Source: an uncultured Bacteroidota bacterium (GTDB lineage: Bacteria; Bacteroidota; Bacteroidia; Bacteroidales; WCHB1-69). Taken from it: a stretch of 56,241 bases of DNA. Every line of letters begins with the position of its first letter. Position 1 is the first letter of the stretch. The stretch covers positions 1-56,241 of the forward strand of contig CADCNH010000029.1 in assembly GCA_902802755.1 (NCBI GenBank), given 5' to 3'. A model generated the notes under the pieces. It saw nothing but the letters and a program-made list of their open reading frames with translations. It made no database searches and was not told the DNA's origin. Shown in pieces: positions 44,501 through 52,495 of the stretch. The translations under genes were made by a program, and so were the position numbers.

Positions 44501-44976
44501 AAAATTTCGTTCTTAGTAACTGTAAAAGAGTTACTTTTGATATATTTTTTGGAAAGGATTTTCTCCGCAATAGCTTCCGGATAGGAAACGATGATGTAGT
44601 GTCCACCTTCTTGTGTCAGCTTATTGATAATCTCCGAGCGCAGTTTCACATTGGCATTGTCAATTTCCTCATATTTAGATGCTCTGCGATAAGAAGCTGG
44701 CAGATAGTGTATCTTTTTCTCCTGCAAAGATTTATCCTGATCGTGCAAGAGAAATTCCAGGTCATGATAAAAGAAAGCGGCAGATTCACGCTCCGGGAAA
44801 ATAAACAGCTGGTGTTGCCTCAGATGTTCGAAAAGCGAGGCGGTAAGCAAAGCCAACGAGGTCTCATTCAAGCCATATAAAGAAATGTTTTTCAATTCAT
44901 TAGATTGAAGAAACGCTTCCGCAATCTGTGCTTTTTCCTGCGGACAAAAGGCCTGAATCAGTTCATCGGGAGTCAT
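41599..44976 (-). CDS. mfd: Transcription-repair coupling factor Mfd
   Basis: 1125 residues, full length. The N-terminal UvrB-homology region has WRGGIFDVFSYSEEYPYRIEL; the RNA-polymerase-interacting (CarD-like) domain LQPGDYVVHIDHGIGIYEGL; the RecG-like translocase has Walker A GDVGFGKTEIAIRA, Walker B LLIIDEEQKFGV, TMSATPIPRTL and TTIVESGLDVTNANTMII; the C-terminal regulatory domain follows. Mfd removes stalled RNA polymerase and recruits UvrA. No upstream partner gene is close. Confidence 0.97.
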   Translation of the reverse strand: MTPDELIQAFCPQEKAQIAEAFLQSNELKNISLYGLNETSLALLTASLFEHLRQHQLFIFPERESAAFFYHDLEFLLHDQDKSLQEKKIHYLPASYRRASKYEEIDNANVKLRSEIINKLTQEGGHYIIVSYPEAIAEKILSKKYIKSNSFTVTKNEILPVETFLDFLFEYGYKQEEFVFEPGQFAWRGGIFDVFSYSEEYPYRIELAGEKVDSIRQFDTNTQLSVKEVDKLHIMPYLSSVETVEQRVPMMEFLGKDTVCWLKNIRDVRSQLNANFHKMEEEFLADDGKTSVLNPTDFYIDGDNLCEELAKYSCAEINSNTLENSCLTLDFDIKPQNSFGKNFDLLLAEWIENLEHGYQTLFLSENENQLGRVEMVMHELLDKYNATKKTEYTIGQLYTPCNFVLHEGFTDVHSGLCVYTDHQFFEKYHRFSIRDRYKKSEQFTLKEIYDLQPGDYVVHIDHGIGIYEGLQKMDVNGKEQEVIKLSYKDGDLLYISIHSLHKISKYVGKDGMPPKLHRLGSGTWERVKERTKKRVKELAIDLIQLYAKRKAKDGFAFSPDSYLQNELEASFIYEDTPDQVKSLNEVKNDMESQHPMDRLICGDVGFGKTEIAIRAAFKAVADSKQVAVLVPTTVLALQHYTTFSERLSGMPCTVEYVNRFKSAKQIKETLKKLKEGSIDIIIGTHRLLSKDVEFKDLGLLIIDEEQKFGVGAKEKLREIKYDVDTLTMSATPIPRTLQFSLMGARDISVITTPPPNRYPIQTEVHLFDEELIRDAVSYEISRGGQVFFVHNKIQNIYEVAGLVQRLVPDARVAVGHGQMDGSQLEEIMLKFLAGDYDVLVSTTIVESGLDVTNANTMIINDAQNFALNVLHQLRGRVGRNNKKAFCYMLVRSFEELNEQARKRLQAIEDFSDIGSGLQIAMRDLDIRGAGDILGADQSGFISEIGFEMYQKILNEAILELHDTNPIELEMADNSALLLRDCLLETDVRAMLPTDYVSSVSERMSLYKELQNMKKEEEVEAFRKKLADMFGPVPEEAQELLRTIPLRRKGAEMHLEKISMKNDKLMAFFAPSINSPFYESELFTRVLTFMQKNHPKVQIQEHNQKAVLTIHGVPTVKSALHWLNQI

Positions 44977-45046
44977 ACAGTTAATTTCGTTTTAGTACGG
45001 TCGTCTGCACAAACATGGTTTGAACAGTGTCTGTTCTTTGTGATGG

Positions 45047-45727
45047 TCATACAGTCAGTTTAGGTTTGGTCAAGTCATCCGCTACAACATCAATAGGCAG
45101 ATGTGAAACGGGATGTTCAAAAATAAGCCGATGGGCTTGCAAGCTGATGGAGCCGTCGGGATTGGAGCGTTTTGCCCCATATTTCAAATCGCCTTTGATG
45201 CAATGTCCCATTGCGGACAATTGCACCCGTATCTGATGATGGCGGCCGGTTTGCAGTTCCACTTCCAAAAGTGAGTAATGGTCGTATTTTTCTATGACAC
45301 GATATGATAGCACCGCTTTCCGAGCACCTTCAGCGTTTTCATCTACACAAAAGCTCTTGTTCAGTTTCTCGTTTTTTCGCAGGAAATCAGTCAGAGTGCC
45401 TTCCTCAATTTCAGGGCACCCTTCCACCAATGCCCAGTAAATCTTACGGACCAGGTGATTTTTCACCATCTCATTCATACGGGCCAGAGCCTTGGATGTT
45501 TTGGCAAAAATCACAGCGCCCCCCACAGGGCGGTCGATACGATGCACCAAGCCGCAGAAGACATTTCCCGGCTTGTTATAAGTTACTTTGATGTATTCAC
45601 GTACTGCTTCCACCAGGGGAAGATCTCCGGTTTTGTCACCTTGCACAATCTCTCCTGGCAGTTTATTGACAATAATCAGATGATTATCCTCATATAGAAT
45701 CCGTTCATTTATACTGTTACTTTTCAT
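45047..45727 (-). CDS. RluA-family pseudouridine synthase
   Basis: 226 residues, without an S4 domain. LIIVNKLPGEIVQGD, the catalytic motif GLVHRIDRPVGGAVIFAKTSKAL (Asp nucleophile in HRIDR), RKIYWALVEG, LQTGRHHQIRVQL and GDLKYG are all present. These enzymes isomerise U to pseudouridine in rRNA or tRNA; the exact target cannot be told. The start overlaps a 30-codon frame that duplicates its own first 22 codons, between this gene and panB. Confidence 0.9.
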   Translation of the reverse strand: MKSNSINERILYEDNHLIIVNKLPGEIVQGDKTGDLPLVEAVREYIKVTYNKPGNVFCGLVHRIDRPVGGAVIFAKTSKALARMNEMVKNHLVRKIYWALVEGCPEIEEGTLTDFLRKNEKLNKSFCVDENAEGARKAVLSYRVIEKYDHYSLLEVELQTGRHHQIRVQLSAMGHCIKGDLKYGAKRSNPDGSISLQAHRLIFEHPVSHLPIDVVADDLTKPKLTV

Positions 45728-45816
45728 TCTGAAAAACCACAGTTTCTGTGTTTATTGACAATAATCAGAGAACAGTCTTCGAATAGGATTCGCTCATTAA
45801 TACTGTTCTTTATCAT
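45724..45816 (-). pseudogene. Partial duplicate of the 5' end of the RluA-type gene
   Basis: A 30-codon frame reads [14 protein letters not shown] then LIIVNK, against [14 protein letters not shown] then LIIVNK in the adjacent gene. It overlaps the panB 3' end by 20 nt and the RluA-type start by ATGA. Probably the footprint of a short tandem duplication; it might also help translational coupling. Confidence 0.8.
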
Positions 45817-46618
45817 TGGGGAAATCCACCGCTTTCACATCACTGATATAATGGGAAACAGCATTGATAATTTCCTCACCCAAAGAATGATAGCGGCGCA
45901 GAAAACGCGGCGAGAACTGCTGGGTAATGCCCATCATGTCGTGGAAAACCAGCACCTGGCCTGATGTAGCCGCACCTGCACCAATACCGATGGTCGGGAC
46001 AGAAACGCTTTCAGTGACACGTTTGGCCAAATCAGCGGGAATCTTTTCCAGCACAATGGCGAAGCAGCCGTGTTCTTCCAGCACTTTGGCGTCGGAAATC
46101 AGTTTTTCGGCTTCTTTCTCTTCGGTAGCACGAACGGCGTATGTACCGAACTTATTGATTGACTGAGGAGTAAGTCCAAGGTGACCCATCACGGGAATGC
46201 CTGCGGACAAGATACGGTCTATAGAATCGGAGATTTCCACACCGCCTTCCATTTTCACGGCATCGGCACCAGATTCCTTCATGATACGGATAGCGGAATG
46301 CAGGGCCTCCTTGGAGTTGCCCTGATAGGTGCCAAAGGGCATATCCACCACCACCAGGGCACGCGAAACAGCACGTACCACAGAAGAAGCGTGGTAAATC
46401 ATATTGTCGAGGGTAATGGGTAAGGTCGTAGTGTAGCCGGCCATCACATTGGCGGCGGAATCACCCACCAGAATCACATCTATTTTGGCCATGTCCAACA
46501 ACTTCGCAGTGGAATAGTCGTAAGCGGTAAGCATGGCGATTTTTTCCCCCTCATTGCGCATACGCTGCAAAATATTGGTGGTCACCTTATTCACATTACT
46601 GTACAGATACGCTGACAT
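45797..46618 (-). CDS. panB: 3-methyl-2-oxobutanoate hydroxymethyltransferase
   Basis: 273 residues, a TIM barrel. [39 protein letters not shown] (metal and substrate site), [33 protein letters not shown] and [16 protein letters not shown] are PanB signatures. It makes ketopantoate with 5,10-methylene-THF in pantothenate/CoA synthesis. panC and panD are not in the window. Its C-terminal codons overlap the duplicated fragment of the RluA-type gene. Confidence 0.96.
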   Translation of the reverse strand: MSAYLYSNVNKVTTNILQRMRNEGEKIAMLTAYDYSTAKLLDMAKIDVILVGDSAANVMAGYTTTLPITLDNMIYHASSVVRAVSRALVVVDMPFGTYQGNSKEALHSAIRIMKESGADAVKMEGGVEISDSIDRILSAGIPVMGHLGLTPQSINKFGTYAVRATEEKEAEKLISDAKVLEEHGCFAIVLEKIPADLAKRVTESVSVPTIGIGAGAATSGQVLVFHDMMGITQQFSPRFLRRYHSLGEEIINAVSHYISDVKAVDFPNDKEQY

Positions 46619-46678
46619 AACAAACTTAAAATTAGTTAAATCAATATCATTAAATAAACTGAATGCTATTAAAAAAAA

Positions 46679-47431
46679 TTAAAAGAGGCTGATGGAAAGA
46701 CCCAACGACATGGGGAACTCAGCAGGGCCTGTACCATTGTTGAAGAGCTTGTTGAGATGCACGCCATAGAAGACTGCAAAAGCCTTCCAGCCGATACGAG
46801 TATAGGCTTCCACACTGATTCTCTGCGTATTATAAATCTCACGGCTTTTGTACCATCTATCCATTGAACCGCCCTCTGGATCTGCGCCTTTATAGTTCTG
46901 CGACACCTCGGCAATCAAGCCTACACGGACACCAATAGAGAACTTGAAGCCGCTTTGTCTATGGCGGTATCTGAACTCAATCGGCAGATTGCAATTCATG
47001 TAATTGATGCGGTTCAATTTATACTTGATGTTCTCATCCAGCACATAATACTTCATAATCCAGCCATCGCTGATTTTCAGCAGGGAATTGGTAAACTGGG
47101 AATAATAAGAAAAGCCCAGACCCACACCGAAAGAAACAGGACTGGTTTTAGACACTTTGAAATCCCACAAGGCGGACACCGAGAAACCTGGGTCAAACTT
47201 CAGATGTTTCACCTCCTGCGGCATTCCCATCCAGAAAGAATGGTATATGTCGATATTCAGGCGGTCTCGCACTATTTCAGGTTTATCCTCCCCCTTCGGA
47301 TTCAGCACCTTTTCAACTTTCTCTTTTACCTTGCCTTTTTTCCCTTGAGCGAGTGTGTCTTGACTGTCTTGCGCATACGCACAAACGCATGTCGCAACTA
47401 TCAGAAAGAGAGCAATGAGTTTCTTTTTCAT
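46679..47431 (-). CDS. Outer-membrane beta-barrel protein
   Basis: 250 residues. Signal peptide MKKKLIALFLIVATCVCAYAQ, a basic/acidic linker (KKGKVKEKVEKVLNPKGEDKPE), then barrel strands (DIYHSFWMGMP, VSALWDFKV, VSFGVGLGFSYYSQF, LPIEFRYRHRQSGFKFSIGVRVGLIAE, FAVFYGVHLNKLF) and a terminal strand FPMSLGLSISLF with C-terminal Phe. Family only general; likely a surface barrel. Confidence 0.77.
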   Translation of the reverse strand: MKKKLIALFLIVATCVCAYAQDSQDTLAQGKKGKVKEKVEKVLNPKGEDKPEIVRDRLNIDIYHSFWMGMPQEVKHLKFDPGFSVSALWDFKVSKTSPVSFGVGLGFSYYSQFTNSLLKISDGWIMKYYVLDENIKYKLNRINYMNCNLPIEFRYRHRQSGFKFSIGVRVGLIAEVSQNYKGADPEGGSMDRWYKSREIYNTQRISVEAYTRIGWKAFAVFYGVHLNKLFNNGTGPAEFPMSLGLSISLF

Positions 47432-47450
47432 ACCATTACATTAGAATTTG

Positions 47451-47458
47451 CAAAGATA
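47451..47458 (-). promoter_or_regulatory. -7 element of the barrel gene
   Basis: TATCTTTG on the minus strand, 20 bp upstream of the ATG at 47431. Confidence 0.55.
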
Positions 47459-47540
47459 CAATTTTTTTTAATGTGCTAATTAGTAAATGTGCTAATGTGC
47501 CAATTATTTTCTCAGGAAAATATAATGGGATGGTGTGGAA

Positions 47541-47686
47541 TTTTGCGGTGGAACCGCAGACCTCGTATAGGAGATGAAGATGATTACAGGATGAATTTTT
47601 TGCGGTGGAACCGCAACCCTCGCATAGGGGATGAAGATGATTACAGGATGAATTTTTTGCGGTGGAACCGCAGACCTCGCATAGGA
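47541..47686 (+). repeat. Left REP-like array: three 57-bp units before the transposase
   Basis: Hairpins TGCGGT-GGA-ACCGCA begin at 47544, 47601 and 47658, an exact 57-bp period. Each is preceded by a T-run and followed after 6 nt by GCATAGG (GTATAGG in the first copy), then GATGAAGATGATTACAGGAT. On the complementary strand the unit reads CCTATGC-N6-TGCGGT-N3-ACCGCA. With the rest of 47432-47771 it fills the gap between the barrel and transposase genes; no other gene is seen there. Confidence 0.95.
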
Positions 47687-47771
47687 CAAATATATTTTTT
47701 TAATATCGCACAATAATCAAATAAAAATACATGTTATTATTATAAAAACAAATAATTAAAAATAATGTATT

Positions 47772-48254
47772 ATGAAAGAATTTATCACAAAACCAAACAC
47801 ATTTACATGCATCTACATCCATACTGTATTCTCCGTAAAAAACAGAGAATCCCTAATATCCAATCTATGGAAAAACAACCTATATGCATATATCACTTCT
47901 ATAATCACAAATAATGGGGATAACGTAATAGCGATAGGAGGAATGCCTGACCATGTACATATTTTTATGAGCATCCACAATACCACAAAACCACTATCAG
48001 ACCTAATGCGAGCTGTAAAAGGTGATAGTTCAAGATGGATTAATGAAAATAAAATATCAGTCCGAAGGTTCGGATGGCAATCAGGATACGGTGCATTTTC
48101 GTGTGGTCCAAAGGATATTGATGCTATTGCCAATTATATTAGAAATCAAGAAGAACATCATTCCAACAAAAAATTTATTGATGAATACAAACAATTATTG
48201 ATCCGTGAGGGGATAGAATTTGACGAAAAACACATTTTTCAACCTATTGATTAA
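47772..48254 (+). CDS. Y1 (HUH) transposase of the IS200/REP-associated (RAYT) type
   Basis: 160 residues, full length for a single-domain Y1 transposase. It contains TCIYIHTVFSVKNR at the start, the HUH metal motif PDHVHIF (His61, His63), FGWQSGYGAFSCG and the catalytic Tyr122 in AIANYIRNQEEHH. Such enzymes nick and join single-stranded DNA at hairpins. The gene has no accessory TnpB and no typical IS ends; instead it is bracketed by palindromic repeat arrays in opposite orientation, as in bacterial REP/RAYT units. The DNA is AT-rich. All catalytic residues are present, so it is probably active. Confidence 0.88.
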   Translation: MKEFITKPNTFTCIYIHTVFSVKNRESLISNLWKNNLYAYITSIITNNGDNVIAIGGMPDHVHIFMSIHNTTKPLSDLMRAVKGDSSRWINENKISVRRFGWQSGYGAFSCGPKDIDAIANYIRNQEEHHSNKKFIDEYKQLLIREGIEFDEKHIFQPID

Positions 48255-48502
48255 CATGCGGACATAAACAACGTGCTACCCTATGCGTGGACTGCGGTTT
48301 CACCGCAATATGCGTGCAGACGTAAACAACGTGCTACCCTATGCGTGGACTGCGGTTTCACCGCAATATGCGTGCGGACGTAAACAACGTGCTACCCTAT
48401 GCGTGGACTGCGGTTTCACCGCAATATGCGTGCGGACATAAACAACGTGCTACCCTATGCGTGGACTGCGGTTTCACCGCAATATGCGTGCGGACATAAA
48501 CG
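48255..48502 (-). repeat. Right REP-like array: four inverted 58-bp units after the transposase
   Basis: Hairpins TGCGGT-TTC-ACCGCA begin at 48293, 48351, 48409 and 48467, an exact 58-bp period. Each is preceded by CCCTATGC plus the 6-nt spacer GTGGAC and followed by ATATGCGTGCGGAC(A/G)TAAACAACGTG. The array starts at the base after the transposase stop with a partial unit. Relative to the left array the conserved core is inverted; the unit bodies outside the core differ. Confidence 0.95.
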
Positions 48503-48532
48503 ATATAAAACCCGACCTATCGAGGTCATAAA

Positions 48533-49018
48533 TTACGGCATGTAGTCGTTGCTGAAAGAGAAAGGCAGCAGATCGCTGATGCTCTTCAGCACATAGACTT
48601 CACCCTCTTCGCCTGCCAGCAACACTTCAATGCGCTGCTTGAATTTCTGCTCATACTCAAGCAAGGCCTGGCGACAACTACCACAGGGAGATACCGGCTT
48701 GGTAAGTTTTTCCTTAGGATTGATGGCAGTGATGGCCAGTTTGTTGAATGGCACCTCAGGAAATTGGGCGGAGGCATAAAATATGGCCGTACGCTCAGCG
48801 CACAAACCCGAAGGATAAGCGGCATTCTCCTGGTTATTTCCTGTAATGATCTCGCCATTATTCAGCAAAAGAGCCGCTCCCACCTTGAAATTGGAATAGG
48901 GAGAATAGGCTTTTTTGGCCGCCTCATGCGCCTTGTCCAGCAAATCCTGCCATTCAGTCGGCAATTCCGAGCGGTCTTCGTAAACTAAAATCCGGGAAAT
49001 CAAATCAAGAGTTTTCAT
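48533..49018 (-). CDS. cdd: Cytidine deaminase
   Basis: 161 residues. YSPYSNFKVGAALL, the zinc/catalytic motif GLCAERTAIFYA and SPCGSCRQALLEY identify a tetrameric-type CDA. It converts cytidine and deoxycytidine to uridine forms in pyrimidine salvage. Start ATG 49018 overlaps the end of the O-antigen ligase-like gene by 14 nt, so it is the last gene of a three-gene transcript. Confidence 0.95.
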   Translation of the reverse strand: MKTLDLISRILVYEDRSELPTEWQDLLDKAHEAAKKAYSPYSNFKVGAALLLNNGEIITGNNQENAAYPSGLCAERTAIFYASAQFPEVPFNKLAITAINPKEKLTKPVSPCGSCRQALLEYEQKFKQRIEVLLAGEEGEVYVLKSISDLLPFSFSNDYMP

Positions 49019-50636
49019 AATGATTCAGATTAAAACCATATAATAAAATCGAGTTCATGATGGCAAACAAGGTCAATCCCGCCTGCGTTTCCAGCGTGTC
49101 CTCGGTAAACATCGAGCCCACCAAGATAATGAAGAAGGCCACATATACAAAAGTGATTTTTTTCTTTTGTTCTATAAAAGGATAAATCAGCAAAACAAGG
49201 AAAGTCAGAGGCACCGCGACACCGCCCATCAGCCAAAAAGTAAGCCATTGGTTATGACACCCTATCCTTTCTTTCCAGCACATACAGCTGCCTTCCTGTT
49301 TCAGCTGCTCACTGACAGCGGTTTTATGATTGCCCAACCCCACTCCAAGGCCCCAATTTCGTTGTATCAGATGCCATGCCGCACGCATATACTCCGCACG
49401 TTGCAGCAAGGTGGAATTTTGCACATCACCTGTACATCTGTATAATTCCATACTGAAGAAAATCGGGTATAAGGCTCGTTTAATACCAAAAGCACTGGTA
49501 TAGTCCACATTGGCAATACCTCGCTCAATATTATGCACATCTCCATCCGACAAAGCCATCACACCGGCACTATCTTTACGCAAATGACAGGAATTCAGAT
49601 AGCGCATCAAGGTCGCTTTGTCCACAGCATTACTCAAATCCTTATCGCTACGTGATGCCCAAGCCCTCTCCATTTCCTCCTCGCATACATACATGCCAAT
49701 CGGAGACCCATTTTCCACCATAGAATTCATATTGTTCTCATACGGATTCCCATTCACAGTCACCGTATCTATAGTCAAATACCGTGACTTATCCACGTGA
49801 AAATAGCGCCAGGTCATACTTCCCACAAACACCATAAAAACAGCCAAAAGGTAAAACAGGCCTACAGCAGCCCAACGATAAGTTTTCTCTTTCCAATGAC
49901 AGAACAGCACATACAACAAATAGGCCACAGCCACCAATAGCAACAGGACAATACCCGTAAGTGTCTGGGCAATAAAAAGGTATATTATCAACCAAACACA
50001 GGTCATCGAAGCCAATATTTTTCCAAAGACAGGCCAATTCTTATCTTTGAACCATATCGGCACAAACATCAGCACACTCAACACTACGGCGGAGAATTTT
50101 CCCAACGCTGGATTTGACCAATGTTTTTCCTTAAAGGCAAAATACACGAGTAACACTATCGCCACATCAATACACAAGCTAAAGCGGATATGGGAAATAA
50201 ATACCGATATCTCACGTATATCCTGCACCTCATGGTTCACATAATAAACCGTGGAATATACCGTGGCGAACAATACACTCAGCACATAACAGAACAGAAT
50301 GAAGTTCAATTCCTTATGATTAAGACGCTGCGAACTGGCCACCATCACAGGAGCCATAAATAGCGGCAGTTTTGTAACCCAGTAATCCAAGGCCACTGCA
50401 AAATCATCGGCACGGACGAAACCGAGGCAGAACACCATCATGAACAACAGAGCGAGCAAGGCCGAACGATTCTCTTTCAGCCGCTTCCATTTGGCCTTGA
50501 AATCCCATTCAATCAGCCAGTTGGCCATAAGAAAAATCAGCATCATGCTCATCATGTAGTTGGACAGAGGCATAGCCACGCACAAGGCCGCTGTCAACAA
50601 TACATAAATGCTATGATGAATCTGAAGTCGCTTCAA
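49005..50636 (-). CDS. O-antigen ligase/polymerase-like membrane protein
   Basis: 543 residues with ten or more hydrophobic helices and a large extracytoplasmic loop (about residues 285-420) between helices, the layout of the Wzy/WaaL (O-antigen ligase) family; WGLGVGLGNHKTAV and the following HNQWLTFWLMGG correspond to the family's conserved loop end. It would join or polymerise surface glycans. The start is TTG 50636, six nt after the CtpA-type stop; the next ATG would remove the first helix, so TTG with translational coupling is preferred. Confidence 0.78.
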   Translation of the reverse strand: MKRLQIHHSIYVLLTAALCVAMPLSNYMMSMMLIFLMANWLIEWDFKAKWKRLKENRSALLALLFMMVFCLGFVRADDFAVALDYWVTKLPLFMAPVMVASSQRLNHKELNFILFCYVLSVLFATVYSTVYYVNHEVQDIREISVFISHIRFSLCIDVAIVLLVYFAFKEKHWSNPALGKFSAVVLSVLMFVPIWFKDKNWPVFGKILASMTCVWLIIYLFIAQTLTGIVLLLLVAVAYLLYVLFCHWKEKTYRWAAVGLFYLLAVFMVFVGSMTWRYFHVDKSRYLTIDTVTVNGNPYENNMNSMVENGSPIGMYVCEEEMERAWASRSDKDLSNAVDKATLMRYLNSCHLRKDSAGVMALSDGDVHNIERGIANVDYTSAFGIKRALYPIFFSMELYRCTGDVQNSTLLQRAEYMRAAWHLIQRNWGLGVGLGNHKTAVSEQLKQEGSCMCWKERIGCHNQWLTFWLMGGVAVPLTFLVLLIYPFIEQKKKITFVYVAFFIILVGSMFTEDTLETQAGLTLFAIMNSILLYGFNLNHYENS

Positions 50637-50641
50637 AACGC

Positions 50642-52291
50642 TTATTTTTGGCCTAAAATAGATTTATAACGGGCTTGGTTTAACAGCAAATCTTTTGCCG
50701 CGGTGATTTCTGGATCGCAACGCAGCATATCTATATATTTTCCTTTCTGATAATAATATCTGCTGATAATCTCCGAAGCCAGATAGTCGGAAATTTCCGC
50801 CTTATACTTTTGTAATTCAGTATTTTTCTCCTCTTCAATCTTTTTCTTCATGCTATCATACAAAGCGGAAATATCCTTGAAATATTGTTCATCTTCAGCC
50901 ACTTCTTTCAGCTCTTCCATAACCTTTTCAGTTTCAGTAGTGTAAGTGTATTCCTTATCCTTCAGAAAATGAACAAAATCATTATAAATCTCATCATTCA
51001 CCCTGAAATCCTTGGCTTCAGGAATAGTGGCATGGGTAGCACGGTACTGGGTAGCATAATCAAAGATAAGATTGTTCAGCACCAAAGCGAGAAGCAGGTT
51101 GCTGGCAACTGTGTCCGGCGAAATCACATCAGGTTCCACCCCACCCTTATCATACACCGTTCTGCCATTTTTGGTCTTATAGGCCACCGCCAAAGAATCC
51201 GGGATCTTGGTACGCATAGGGGTAAGCGTATCATTCTTGAAATATTCGATATTCTGCACACAACGACCACTGGGAATGTAATACTTGGCGATAGTGATTT
51301 TCATGGAGGTGTTATAACTCAAAGGCAAAACATTCTGAACCAATCCTTTACCAAAAGTCTTACGTCCCATAATCACACCACGGTCCAAATCTTGGAAGGC
51401 ACCAGAGACAATCTCCGAGGCGGAGGCACTATATTCGTTGACCAGCACCACAACTGGTATTGTTTTATCCGTTACGGGGAAGCGGGTTTTATACACATTA
51501 TGCTGGGATTCCAGTTTACCTTTGGTTTCGGAAATCATGGTACCTTGGTCCACAAAAATATTCATAATATTGACAGCTTCTTGCAGCAAACCACCACCAT
51601 TATTACGCAAGTCGAAAATCAGGTATTTCATGCCCTGTTCTTTCAATTTGACGAAGGCCTCTTTCACCTCACTGCTTGCCTTTTCGGTGAACTGGTCGAG
51701 TTTGATGTAACCCACCTCGTCACTCACCATGCCCGAATAAGGCACACTCGGGAATTTGATTTCCTTACGTACCACGTCAAACGACAGCGGTTTGGACTGA
51801 CCATAGCGTTCCACTTCGATAGTGATTTTTGTACCCGGCTGACCTTTCAGGTATTCGCTTACATCGGATGAGCTACGGTTTTTCATGCTCTGCTTGTTGA
51901 CACTCAGGATGCGGTCACCCGCCATCAATCCTGCCTGATGTGCCGGACAATCCTCATAGGGCTCGGAAATCACAATATAGTCGCCATGCTGCTGAATCAG
52001 TGCCCCAATGCCGCCGTACTGGCCCTTGGTCATCATCTTGTAGTCCTCAATCTGCGACTCCGGATAATACACCGTATAGGGATCCAAACTTGACAGCATC
52101 GCATCGATAGCGGTTTTGGTCAAGTCGCCTGGAGAAATCTCATCGGCATATTTCGCATTCAATTCTTTTAAAATCGAAACAAAAATATCGACATTTTTAG
52201 CTATTTCGAAATCATGCTGAGCCTTACAAACATTTGAAAATGAAAATATTATCAAAAAAGAAAAGACCAGAGTCCACAGTTTTTTTCTCAT
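50642..52291 (-). CDS. C-terminal processing peptidase (CtpA-type, S41)
   Basis: 549 residues. Signal peptide (KKLWTLVFSFLIIFSFSNVCKA), an S41 N-terminal helical region with DAMLSSLDPYTVYYPESQ, a PDZ domain (GGIGALIQQHGDYIVISEPYEDCPAHQAGLMAGDRILSVN), and the S41 protease core: LIFDLRNNGGG, VVLVNEYSASASEIVSGAFQDL (catalytic Ser in SASASE) and GRKTFGKGLVQ (catalytic Lys). Periplasmic processing of envelope proteins is the family role. First gene of the S41 - O-antigen ligase-like - cdd transcript. Confidence 0.93.
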   Translation of the reverse strand: MRKKLWTLVFSFLIIFSFSNVCKAQHDFEIAKNVDIFVSILKELNAKYADEISPGDLTKTAIDAMLSSLDPYTVYYPESQIEDYKMMTKGQYGGIGALIQQHGDYIVISEPYEDCPAHQAGLMAGDRILSVNKQSMKNRSSSDVSEYLKGQPGTKITIEVERYGQSKPLSFDVVRKEIKFPSVPYSGMVSDEVGYIKLDQFTEKASSEVKEAFVKLKEQGMKYLIFDLRNNGGGLLQEAVNIMNIFVDQGTMISETKGKLESQHNVYKTRFPVTDKTIPVVVLVNEYSASASEIVSGAFQDLDRGVIMGRKTFGKGLVQNVLPLSYNTSMKITIAKYYIPSGRCVQNIEYFKNDTLTPMRTKIPDSLAVAYKTKNGRTVYDKGGVEPDVISPDTVASNLLLALVLNNLIFDYATQYRATHATIPEAKDFRVNDEIYNDFVHFLKDKEYTYTTETEKVMEELKEVAEDEQYFKDISALYDSMKKKIEEEKNTELQKYKAEISDYLASEIISRYYYQKGKYIDMLRCDPEITAAKDLLLNQARYKSILGQK

Positions 52292-52318
52292 ATTCTATTC
52301 CTTAGTAATTAAATCTTG

Positions 52319-52326
52319 CAAAGGTA
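52319..52326 (-). promoter_or_regulatory. -7 element of the S41 operon
   Basis: TACCTTTG on the minus strand, 28 bp upstream of the ATG at 52291. Confidence 0.6.
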
Positions 52327-52452
52327 CGATTTTTTCTTAAACGAAAAGACAGAGAAAATATTGCATTTTTATTTTGCGAATCCAACTTATAAAAGTTATA
52401 AAAAACAGCACGCTTTTTATCAACAATCCATTATTAATTACTTATATTGTAT

Positions 52453-52460
52453 TATTTTTG
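52453..52460 (+). promoter_or_regulatory. -7 element of the C10 protease gene
   Basis: TATTTTTG, 35 bp upstream of ATG 52496, fitting TAnnTTTG; no clear -33 TTG at 20 nt. Confidence 0.5.
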
Positions 52461-52495
52461 CAGCTCAATTAAAAATACTGCAAAAAACAAGCTTT

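Noticed and set aside
47489..47716. 75-codon frame with 19-residue repeats (and a matching frame on the other strand) over the left palindrome array
   Set aside because: The 57-bp period is a multiple of three, so frames stay open by chance on both strands; no leader, domain or codon bias supports a protein.
48255..48502. CRISPR-like array of regularly spaced repeats
   Set aside because: The 58-bp units are repeated in full with almost no variable spacer, there are no cas genes, and the core is shared with the inverted array before the transposase.
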